Shown here: positions 24,177 to 31,268 of the stretch, piece by piece
Layout: each line of letters begins with the position of its first letter
How positions within the stretch are numbered: the stretch's first letter is position 1
NCBI GenBank assembly: GCA_017450275.1
Contig: JAFSVD010000064.1
Coordinates: forward strand, 57,444-121,443
Source of the DNA: Desulfovibrio sp.
GTDB lineage: Bacteria > Desulfobacterota > Desulfovibrionia > Desulfovibrionales > Desulfovibrionaceae
DNA: 64,000 bases
Direction: 5' to 3'
Notes under the pieces: model-generated
Told to the model about the DNA's origin: nothing
The model's database searches: none
What the model saw: the letters and a program-made list of their open reading frames with translations, nothing else
Program-made: the position numbers and the translations under genes

Positions 24177-24614
24177 ATGCATTGGAGTGTGCCTACGTCG
24201 ATTGTACAATGTTGTGTGCTATGCCTTCTTTTTGTAGTCCAAGGGTGTGGATTCTTTGCTGATTCCTCTCCGGATCAAGAGCCGTCGCACATGGAATTGA
24301 CGGTGCTCTTTCAAGATGTCCACCGCTGTTCCTTTATGTCGCCTGAGATCCATATTGTGAATGCCCCCAAGGAGACAACCGTCTATGAGGTGGAAGTTGC
24401 GGAAAAGGTGGGAGGGGAATCTGTGCTGCTTGGAAAAGGCTCTTGGCATGAAGACGGTACAGGCGTTATCCCCGAAGGGGCATTAACCGGCCATTACAGA
24501 GGACCGTGTCCACCAGGTGGGTCTGTTCGTCATTACGTATTCACGGTGAGTGCGAAAAAGAGTGATTCTCAAAAGCCCTTGGCTGTGAGCCAATTTGTTC
24601 TTGATTTAGAGTGA
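24177..24614 (+). CDS. Small lipoprotein with a degenerate PEBP (YbhB)-like domain
   Basis: A 145-residue protein. Start at 24177, where TTTGGAGGATTGGC precedes the ATG. The signal ends in VVQGC, a lipobox with the lipidated Cys at about residue 26. The mature domain recalls phosphatidylethanolamine-binding proteins: SPEIHIVNAPKETTVYEVEV resembles the SPxxxWxxxPxxTxSxAv opening and GHYRGPCPPGGSVRHYVFTV resembles the conserved GPxPPxGxHxYxF motif. The intervening DPDAP and GxxHW ligand motifs are missing, so ligand binding is doubtful. Function unknown; it is monocistronic. Confidence 0.6.
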   Translation: MHWSVPTSIVQCCVLCLLFVVQGCGFFADSSPDQEPSHMELTVLFQDVHRCSFMSPEIHIVNAPKETTVYEVEVAEKVGGESVLLGKGSWHEDGTGVIPEGALTGHYRGPCPPGGSVRHYVFTVSAKKSDSQKPLAVSQFVLDLE

Positions 24615-25114
24615 GCAAGTGTCACATTTCATTCATATTCTAGAAAATAGAAACGTATGACCCGCACCTTAGCCTTTGGTTGGATGCGAGTTGAGATGAA
24701 GTGTGGCACACAAAGACGTGATACGACAGAGTTGTGTTCGCTCGTCTGAAATGGAACCACCTTAGATAGGCCACCCCAAAAACGCTCCCTTGAGCGGACT
24801 CGCGCTGTCACACCTATTCGCATCAAGTCCGCTTTCATCTCCAAAGGCAGAAAGGCAGCGCCCTCTCTCGCCCCCCGAGGGGGGAGCGAGGGGAAACGGG
24901 GGAGGGCTTCAAGGCAAAAGACTCTGATGATTGCCAAAGCAACCCTATCAGATAGCTGTGATGCGTAAACCAATGGCTGAAGAGGCAACATTTCAGATGA
25001 GTTAAAAAATGTAAGGAAATACCTCACATTGAAAGTGAGACTGATAGATCCAAAAAATGTTGTTTTTTTGGGGACTACTTTTTTGTACTCTAAGGTATTT
25101 TGCACACATCGTAT
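24615..25114. other. 500-base region without a convincing gene
   Basis: An open frame on the minus strand covers most of it, but its product has no recognisable family, a low-complexity N-terminus and no ribosome site. The region includes the GC-rich palindrome CCCCCCGAGGGGGG near 24870 inside a C-rich/G-rich tract. It may be decayed coding DNA or an intergenic repeat; I cannot tell. Confidence 0.4.
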
Positions 25115-25152
25115 AAAAAAAGCTTTTCTCTTTGACGAGAAAAGCTTTTTTT
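25115..25152. terminator. Bidirectional rho-independent terminator
   Basis: AAAAAAAGCTTTTCTC-TTTGAC-GAGAAAAGCTTTTTTT is a perfect 16-bp inverted repeat, 53 bases beyond the stop of the AroA-like gene on the minus strand. Confidence 0.93.
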
Positions 25153-25205
25153 ATCGGTATTGGCAAAAAGAGTGGTTTTATCTGTTCTGTCAGAAAAGCA
25201 TGCGA

Positions 25206-26855
25206 CTACGATTCAGAGAGCGGGGGCACTGTGGCAGTGTGGTCGAGGACAATGCGGCGCTTCTTGGGCTTTTCCAGAGGCTGCGGAGCCTTTTTTGGTT
25301 CAGAACCAGGGAGATTGTTATAGAGCCCCCAGAATTTTGGCCAAAGGTGGGTCATAACGCCGGGATTGCCGAGTTTGAAGCCCTGGTTTGTTCGACACGT
25401 TGCAGCCAAAGCATAGGCCATTGCCCATTCGGCTGTTGGGGCATTCCATTGCACAGGATGCGTTTGCTCTTGATAGAACCATGTTCCGTCGTTTTTTGAG
25501 CGTATGCCAAGGGTTGCAAAAAATTCTTTGGTGACAGGATCCTCTGTCGGATACGGGATGGTTTGGCCTTTGAGGGCAAAACCAGCACAGAGCCCAGCAA
25601 GAAGAGGACTCAAAGACGAATGGAGGAGGTGTTCGGGGATTGGGGGAATGGCTTGAACGGGCTCTTTGGGTCCCTGGGCTTTGATCGTTGGGGGATTGGT
25701 GTGGATGGTGATCTGCTCGTTCAAATCGCGAAAATAGGCCAAAAGATCCATGGCCGCTTTTTCGGGAGGCAAGAGTGCCTGCAAGGAGACGCTTCCCCCC
25801 AAGAGCAAGGGCAAGGCGAGAAGGAAAAAGACGATTTTGGGCTCTGAGGGCAGAAGAAGGGAATCTGGAATCTCCCCATGGGATGGCTGAATGCTCAGGG
25901 TATACGGTTGTGATTCCCCGCACAAGAAGCAGGCGTCTTGGAGAAGCTTGCGACTGGCATCGAGGATATTGTCCCGATCGGGATGGTTTTGAAAGTCGAC
26001 AGTCACCGGATCTTCGGCAAAGGGAAGGGCATAGAGTAAGGCTATGACAAAGTTGGTCGGAAGATTGTCCGGAATAGCAATCGTTTTTGGCAAAACGCCT
26101 GAGCACTCCAGGCGGATGGGAAAGCCCGGATATTTAGGCACAGCGTAGCTGAGGCGCGTTCCCAGACGCGGGAGAAAATGCGCAAGGGCAGAAAGATTGG
26201 CCATCTTGAGGGATCCTTCTGCGGTAAAGCGTACGCGAGAGGGGCGGACAATATACTGGGCAGCAAAGAGCGAAAAACAATCGGCGTCGTCGGCGCAGTG
26301 GATCGAGAGATCTTTGCACTGCAAAGGACGATTGGCGAGAAGGGAGAGGGTATCGTCGTTGGTTTGTGTGACAATCCCTGCGTCGTTGAGGGCTCGGCAG
26401 AAGGCATGCTGAGCGTCGTGCATAAGACAATGGGGGATCTCCAAATTTTTGCCGAAAAAGGCTGCCCACAGCATCCATGTATGGACATACCAGGGGGATG
26501 CGGGCACAAGAGCGTTGAGATCCACCGGTTTTTGCGATGGCGCCAACATAAAGCCTTGGCGGAGTTTCTTTGTGTCTTGCTCATCGCTGGGCTTCGGAAA
26601 GAAGCGGATGTCTGAGAGCAGGGCAAAAAGCTGGGAGGAAAGTCTCGGATCTGAGCTGTAGCGTGTGGCCTCAGCAAACCAGGCTTCGCGCAGCTCTTTT
26701 TCTTCAGGCGGAAGCAAGTGTCCACGAGATCCCTGCATGCGCACCAAAAGATTGTGGCGTCGCATAAGCAAACGCAAAATATCATGATCGATGCGGAGAA
26801 CTTCCTCTTTTAGGGAGGGACGTTTTTTGGGCTCGTAGCCATCATTGTTCGGCAT
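25206..26855 (-). CDS. Chorismate-mutase-like domain fused to a degenerate EPSP-synthase (AroA) domain
   Basis: A 549-residue protein. Residues about 14-90 look like an AroQ-type chorismate mutase helix bundle (LRIDHDILRLLMRRHNLL, then PPEEKELREAW). Residues about 100-515 follow the EPSP synthase fold: PASPWYVHTWMLWAAFFGK aligns with the PGSKSxSNR start, ADDADCFSLFAAQ with the GNAGTxxR loop, PTNFVIALLYALPF with SSQxxSALL, and NAPTAEWAMAYALAA with the DHRxAMxxA motif. In each alignment the substrate-binding Lys, Ser, Arg, Asp or His is replaced. It is therefore unlikely to make EPSP. A C-terminal basic/proline tail follows. No aro gene is adjacent. Domain assignment by eye; moderately confident. 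Confidence 0.65.
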   Translation of the reverse strand: MPNNDGYEPKKRPSLKEEVLRIDHDILRLLMRRHNLLVRMQGSRGHLLPPEEKELREAWFAEATRYSSDPRLSSQLFALLSDIRFFPKPSDEQDTKKLRQGFMLAPSQKPVDLNALVPASPWYVHTWMLWAAFFGKNLEIPHCLMHDAQHAFCRALNDAGIVTQTNDDTLSLLANRPLQCKDLSIHCADDADCFSLFAAQYIVRPSRVRFTAEGSLKMANLSALAHFLPRLGTRLSYAVPKYPGFPIRLECSGVLPKTIAIPDNLPTNFVIALLYALPFAEDPVTVDFQNHPDRDNILDASRKLLQDACFLCGESQPYTLSIQPSHGEIPDSLLLPSEPKIVFFLLALPLLLGGSVSLQALLPPEKAAMDLLAYFRDLNEQITIHTNPPTIKAQGPKEPVQAIPPIPEHLLHSSLSPLLAGLCAGFALKGQTIPYPTEDPVTKEFFATLGIRSKNDGTWFYQEQTHPVQWNAPTAEWAMAYALAATCRTNQGFKLGNPGVMTHLWPKFWGLYNNLPGSEPKKAPQPLEKPKKRRIVLDHTATVPPLSES

Positions 26856-27350
26856 GCTTTGCTCCCATTTAAACGGATAAGGGGGATTCCTTCGCCAACA
26901 TCCCTACGGTATAAGACATGGTTCCGTCAATATCGAAGAGTGTGGCTGGGGGCGTGCATGCATCGCTAAAAAAAGAGAATATCTTGCATTTTTCAAGAAA
27001 ATGGCGTAAGAAAGGGCGTGAACTATACCGTAGAGTGCCGAAAGAACTCCCTTTTTTTGTGAAAAAAATCACAAACTTTTTTCTTTTTCCGTTCAGTCTA
27101 CTATTTCAGTAGGAAAAACCGTCTTTTTGTGGCAATTCCCCTACGCTTTCTGTGAAAAACAGCCACAAGCGTCTTTTTTTGTCGCATCGTTTGTGCCTGT
27201 TTATTTGCAAGTTTTATACCAAAAGAAAGAGCTGTCAATGAAAGCACTGTTCCCGACGTAGCCAATGATGCGGGACAAAGATATGGCGGCGTTAAGAGAG
27301 ATATACGACTTTTTTTCTACGAAACCTTTTTACTTGAGTTGGAGGAATCT
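26856..27350. other. 495-base divergent intergenic region upstream of aprBA
   Basis: No gene is supported; short frames here lack ribosome sites and family features. It separates the minus-strand AroA-like gene from the highly expressed aprBA operon and carries a Rex/CRP-type palindrome at 27057-27074 plus a weaker half-related sequence CTGTGAAAAACAGCCACAAG near 27150. Promoter elements for aprB must lie here, but I cannot assign -35 and -10 boxes with confidence. Confidence 0.5.
27057..27074. promoter_or_regulatory. Rex-type (or CRP/FNR-type) operator upstream of aprBA
   Basis: TTGTGA-AAAAAA-TCACAA is a perfect 6+6+6 palindrome. It differs from the Rex consensus TTGTGAANNNNTTCACAA at one position and also fits the CRP-family core TGTGA-N6-TCACA. 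Rex, which senses the NADH/NAD ratio, is known to regulate sulfate-activation genes in Desulfovibrio vulgaris, which favours that reading. The site is about 280 bases upstream of aprB. Confidence 0.6.
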
Positions 27351-27824
27351 ATGCCAACGTTTGTCGATCCGTCCAAATGCGACGGTTGCAAGGGTGGCGA
27401 AAAGACAGCCTGCATGTATGTCTGCCCAAACGATTTGATGGTTCTCGATCCTGTTGAAATGAGAGCCTACAATCAGGAACCGGATGCATGCTGGGAATGC
27501 TATTCCTGCGTTAAAATCTGCCCGCAGGGTGCAATCACTGCTCGCCCCTATGCTGACTTCGCGCCGATGGGCGGAACCTGTATCCCCATGCGCTCCGCAG
27601 ATTCCATTATGTGGACCGTTAAATTCCGTAATGGTAGCGTGAAACGTTTTAAATTCCCCATTCGCACAACTCCTGAAGGTTCCATCAAACCCTTTGATGA
27701 TCCCAAGGGTGATGGATCCATCGAAGACGAAAAACTCTTCACCGAGTCTGCTCTTGCACAACCCAAAGAAGTGTTGGGCAAGAAGTTTGATGTGAAAGAC
27801 GCCAATAAGTCCGTTACTCTGTAA
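27351..27824 (+). CDS. aprB: Adenylylsulfate (APS) reductase beta subunit, iron-sulfur protein
   Basis: A 157-residue cytoplasmic electron-transfer subunit with two [4Fe-4S] clusters. Ligands are in CDGCKGGEKTACMYVCPND (residues about 9-27, with the extended first-cluster spacing typical of AprB) and CWECYSCVKICPQ (about 47-59). It passes electrons to the FAD of AprA for reducing APS to sulfite and AMP. Start at 27351 follows TTGGAGGAATCT; an upstream in-frame ATG-less extension is spurious. The C-terminal tail that wraps around AprA is present. aprA follows after 21 bases. Confidence 0.97.
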   Translation: MPTFVDPSKCDGCKGGEKTACMYVCPNDLMVLDPVEMRAYNQEPDACWECYSCVKICPQGAITARPYADFAPMGGTCIPMRSADSIMWTVKFRNGSVKRFKFPIRTTPEGSIKPFDDPKGDGSIEDEKLFTESALAQPKEVLGKKFDVKDANKSVTL

Positions 27825-27845
27825 TCGTGCGAAAGGAGAACTAGC

Positions 27846-29849
27846 ATGGCATTGCTTCCTATCAAGGAAAAAAGTAAAGGTATTGACCTCGCCGAACCCA
27901 CTGTCAAAGAGCATGACGTTGATATTCTCATCGTCGGTGGTGGCATGGGTTCCTGCGGTGCTGCGTATGAAGCCGCTCGTTGGGGTAAAAAAGAAGGCGT
28001 TGAAAAGATCATGCTTTGCGACAAAGCATGTCTTGAGCGTTCCGGCGCTGTCGCCCAAGGCCTTTCCGCCATCAACACCAACATTGGCAACGATCGTGGG
28101 AACACCCCTGACGACTATGTGCGCATGGTTCGTACGGACTTGATGGGTCTGGTTCGTGAAGACCTGATTTTTGACGTAGGCCGTCACGTTGACGATTCCG
28201 TCCATCTTTTCGAGGATTGGGGTCTTCCTTGCTGGATCAAACAGCCTGATGGCAAACACAACTGGAATGGTGCCCAGGCCAAACAGCAGGGCAAATCCCT
28301 CCGCGCAGGGGATCCGCCGGTGCGTTCCGGTAAATGGCAGATCATGATCAACGGTGAATCCTACAAGTGCATCGTGGCCGAAGCTGCCAAGAATGCCTTG
28401 GGTGAAGACCGTTACATGGAGCGTATTTTCATCGTGAAATTGCTCCTCGATGCCAATACCCCCAATCGTATCGCCGGTGCTGTTGGTTTCGACACCCGTG
28501 ACAACGTCGTCCACATTTTCCGCACCAACGCCATGTTGGTGGCCTGCGGCGGCGCGGTGAACGTGTATCGTCCCCGTTCCACCGGTGAAGGTATGGGTCG
28601 TGCCTGGTATCCTGTCTGGAATGCCGGTTCCACCTATACAATGTGTGCTCAGGTCGGCGCTGAAATGACCATGATGGAAAACCGCTTCGTCCCGGCTCGT
28701 TTCAAAGACGGCTACGGACCTGTGGGTGCATGGTTCCTGCTCTTCAAAGCAAAAGCGACCAACTACAAGGGTGAAGATTACTGCAAAACCAACGCAGCGA
28801 TGTTGAAACCCTACGAAGATCGTGGCTATGCGAAAGGCAACGTGGTTCCCACCTGCTTGCGTAACCATATGATGCTTCGTGAAATGCGCGAAGGCCGCGG
28901 CCCCATCTACATGGACACCAAGAGCGCTCTCTTGAACACCTTCGCCACCATGAACGAAGAAGAGCAGAAAGACCTTGAGTCCGAAGCATGGGAAGACTTC
29001 CTCGATATGTGCGTTGGCCAGGCCAACCTGTGGGCTGCCAGCAACCGTGCTCCTGAGGAACGCGGTTCCGAAATCATGCCCACCGAGCCCTATTTGCTCG
29101 GCTCTCACTCTGGCTGCTGCGGCATTTGGACTTCTGGTCCTGATGAAGCGTGGGTGCCTGACGATTACAAGATCAAAGCGAGCAACGGCAAGGTCTACAA
29201 CCGTATGACCACCGTTGAAGGCCTCTTCACCTGCGCTGACGGCGTGGGCGCTTCCGGCCATAAATTCTCCTCCGGCTCGCACGTTGAAGGCCGTATCGCT
29301 GGTAAACAGTTGGTGCGCTGGGTTCTCGATCACAAGGACTTCAAGCCTGCGTTGAAAGAAAAGGCTGCTGACCTGGTGAAGGAAATCTATCGTCCGTACT
29401 ACAACTACCTGGCCGGCAAGGACGCCTCCACCGATCCTGTGGTCAACCCGAACTACATTTCGCCCAAGAACTTCATGATGCGTTTGATCAAATGCACCGA
29501 TGAATACGGCGGCGGCGTGGGCACCTACTACACCACCTCCAAGGCTCTCTTGGACACCGGTTTCGACCTCTTGACCATGATGGAAGAAGACTCCTTGAAA
29601 CTGGCTGCTCGTGACCTCCACGAACTGCTCCGTTGCTGGGAAAACTACCATCGTCTGTGGACCGTTCGTCTCCATATGCAACACATCGCCTTCCGTGAAG
29701 AAACCCGCTATCCTGGCTTCTACTATCGTGCGGACTTCATGGGTATCGATGACAGCACATGGAAATGTTTCGTGAACTCCAAGTACGATCCTGCCACCGG
29801 CAAGACCACCGTGTTCAAGAAACCCTACTATCAGATTATCCCTGACTAA
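27846..29849 (+). CDS. aprA: Adenylylsulfate (APS) reductase alpha subunit, flavoprotein
   Basis: A 667-residue FAD enzyme of the fumarate-reductase superfamily that reduces APS to sulfite plus AMP, the central step of sulfate respiration. The FAD fold is ILIVGGGMGSCGAAYEA (residues about 29-45), with ERSGAVAQGLSAINTN next, and the substrate channel region includes RNHMMLREMREGRGP and the GSHSGCCGIWTSGP segment. Codon use is strongly biased (GGC, CGT, AAC, TTC), as expected for one of the most abundant proteins in a sulfate reducer. RBS GAAAGGAG. It forms the AprAB heterodimer. Confidence 0.98.
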   Translation: MALLPIKEKSKGIDLAEPTVKEHDVDILIVGGGMGSCGAAYEAARWGKKEGVEKIMLCDKACLERSGAVAQGLSAINTNIGNDRGNTPDDYVRMVRTDLMGLVREDLIFDVGRHVDDSVHLFEDWGLPCWIKQPDGKHNWNGAQAKQQGKSLRAGDPPVRSGKWQIMINGESYKCIVAEAAKNALGEDRYMERIFIVKLLLDANTPNRIAGAVGFDTRDNVVHIFRTNAMLVACGGAVNVYRPRSTGEGMGRAWYPVWNAGSTYTMCAQVGAEMTMMENRFVPARFKDGYGPVGAWFLLFKAKATNYKGEDYCKTNAAMLKPYEDRGYAKGNVVPTCLRNHMMLREMREGRGPIYMDTKSALLNTFATMNEEEQKDLESEAWEDFLDMCVGQANLWAASNRAPEERGSEIMPTEPYLLGSHSGCCGIWTSGPDEAWVPDDYKIKASNGKVYNRMTTVEGLFTCADGVGASGHKFSSGSHVEGRIAGKQLVRWVLDHKDFKPALKEKAADLVKEIYRPYYNYLAGKDASTDPVVNPNYISPKNFMMRLIKCTDEYGGGVGTYYTTSKALLDTGFDLLTMMEEDSLKLAARDLHELLRCWENYHRLWTVRLHMQHIAFREETRYPGFYYRADFMGIDDSTWKCFVNSKYDPATGKTTVFKKPYYQIIPD

Positions 29850-29863
29850 GACGTCGTTTGAGT

Positions 29864-29890
29864 ATGGGCGGCCTCTCTGTGGCCGCCCAT
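29864..29890 (+). terminator. Stable hairpin downstream of aprA
   Basis: ATGGGCGGCC-TCTCTGT-GGCCGCCCAT is a perfect 10-bp GC-rich stem 14 bases after the aprA stop, without a U-tract. It more likely protects the aprBA mRNA 3' end or causes pausing than terminates alone. Confidence 0.65.
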
Positions 29891-29944
29891 ATTCGAAGAC
29901 CCTTGCCAGGGCTTTTTCTTTTTGATGGGTATATTGTTTTTTTG

Positions 29945-29973
29945 GGGCTGATGACACGTCAGCTCTTTTTTTT
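29945..29973 (+). terminator. Rho-independent terminator between aprBA and qmo
   Basis: GGGCTGA-TGACACG-TCAGCTC (with one G-U pair) is followed by eight T residues. It lies about 100 bases after aprA and 55 before qmoA, so qmo transcription depends on read-through or on its own promoter. Confidence 0.78.
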
Positions 29974-30027
29974 CTGCGGTCAAGCAAGTTCGCCTTGTCC
30001 GCGGCAACTAGCAGGAGGATATCAAGG

Positions 30028-31263
30028 ATGTCCAATGCCATTCTCGTCGTGGGCGGCGGCTTTTCAGGCCTTACAGCCGCCATTGAAGCGGCGGAACTGG
30101 GTCACGACGTCTATATCGTCGAGAAGTCACCTTGGCTGGGTGGCCGCGTGGCTCAGCTCAACAAATATTTCCCAAAACTTTGTCCTCCCTCCTGTGGTCT
30201 GGAAATTCAGTTCCAGCGTATCAGGAAAAATCCCCGTATCCATTGCCTGACCATGGCCAATGTGATTGGAGTGAACGGGAGCAAAGGCAATTATACGGTG
30301 CGTGTTCGTCTTGAACCCAGACATACGCCACCCCATAATGTTGATTTTACCTTTCTCGCCTCCACCCTCGAAGGGGAGGTTGCGAGCGAATTTGATCTGG
30401 GGCTTTCCAAACGCAAGGCTCTCTACAAAGCCATGCCCTTTGCCTATCCGGCTCGCTATGTCCTTGATACGACCACGCTTTCCAAGGCGGACAACGCGCG
30501 CATAGCGGGAAAAGCTTCGCTCGATCCTTCCGAAGAAGCTCGTGAGATCGAACTTTCCGTGGGAGCGATTGTCGTTGCCACGGGCTGGAAGCCCTATGAT
30601 GTGACCAATCTTTCCAATCTCGGTGCAGGCTCGGTCAAAAACTGCATTTCCAATATGCAGCTGGAACGTCTGGCATCCCCCTTTGGTCCCACCCAGGGAA
30701 AGATTGTTCGTCCAACTGATGGCAGAACACCGCATTCTGTCGCTTTTGTACAGTGTGCTGGCAGCCGTGATCAGAATCATCTGAACTATTGCTCGTATAT
30801 TTGCTGCATGGCGACCTTAAAGCATTGCCTGTATTTTGCCGAGCAGCATCCGACGACGCAGATTACGGTCTTCTACATCGATCTGCGGGCGCCAGGCCGC
30901 TATGTGAACGTGCTTGAAAAAGTCCAGGCTCTGCCCAATGTGCATTTTATCAAGGGCAAGGTTGCCAATGTCACCCAGAGCGATGGGGACTGTTGCTGCA
31001 TTCAGGCTGAAGACGCGATTCGTGGCGAAAAACTCACCCTGAACTACGATATGGTCGTTCTAGCGACAGGGATGCAGCCAACTCTGGCTACAGAAAAGTG
31101 CCCGATTCCCGTGGCAGTCGATGCAGATGGTTTTATTGCCGGTGGTGAGGAGGCGGGTATTTTTGCCTGCGGATGTGCAGTCATGCCCCTTGATGTCACC
31201 CGATCTGCGCAATCCGGTACAGCCGCCGCACTCAAAGCGGTGCAGACGGTAAAAGGGAGGTAG
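30028..31263 (+). CDS. qmoA: Quinone-interacting membrane-bound oxidoreductase subunit QmoA
   Basis: A 411-residue HdrA-like flavoprotein of the QmoABC complex, which carries electrons from menaquinol toward APS reductase. The FAD fold is ILVVGGGFSGLTAA (residues 4-17) with EKSPWLGGR, and the CxxC-bearing segments PKLCPPSCGLE and QCAGSRDQN...YCSYICC match the HdrA cysteine region. Start at 30028, where AGGAGGATATCA precedes the ATG; an in-frame ATG 33 bases earlier overlaps the ribosome site region. It is the first gene of qmoABCD and 5 bases from qmoB. Confidence 0.96.
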   Translation: MSNAILVVGGGFSGLTAAIEAAELGHDVYIVEKSPWLGGRVAQLNKYFPKLCPPSCGLEIQFQRIRKNPRIHCLTMANVIGVNGSKGNYTVRVRLEPRHTPPHNVDFTFLASTLEGEVASEFDLGLSKRKALYKAMPFAYPARYVLDTTTLSKADNARIAGKASLDPSEEAREIELSVGAIVVATGWKPYDVTNLSNLGAGSVKNCISNMQLERLASPFGPTQGKIVRPTDGRTPHSVAFVQCAGSRDQNHLNYCSYICCMATLKHCLYFAEQHPTTQITVFYIDLRAPGRYVNVLEKVQALPNVHFIKGKVANVTQSDGDCCCIQAEDAIRGEKLTLNYDMVVLATGMQPTLATEKCPIPVAVDADGFIAGGEEAGIFACGCAVMPLDVTRSAQSGTAAALKAVQTVKGR

Positions 31264-31268
31264 GCGGC

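Noticed and set aside
24629-25105. 158-residue minus-strand frame downstream of the PEBP-like lipoprotein
   Set aside because: No family, no ribosome site, and the product mixes hydrophobic and low-complexity stretches; it is more likely chance open reading.
26869-27072. 67-residue minus-strand frame upstream of aprB
   Set aside because: No ribosome site or family; it overlaps the palindromic operator and is likely chance.
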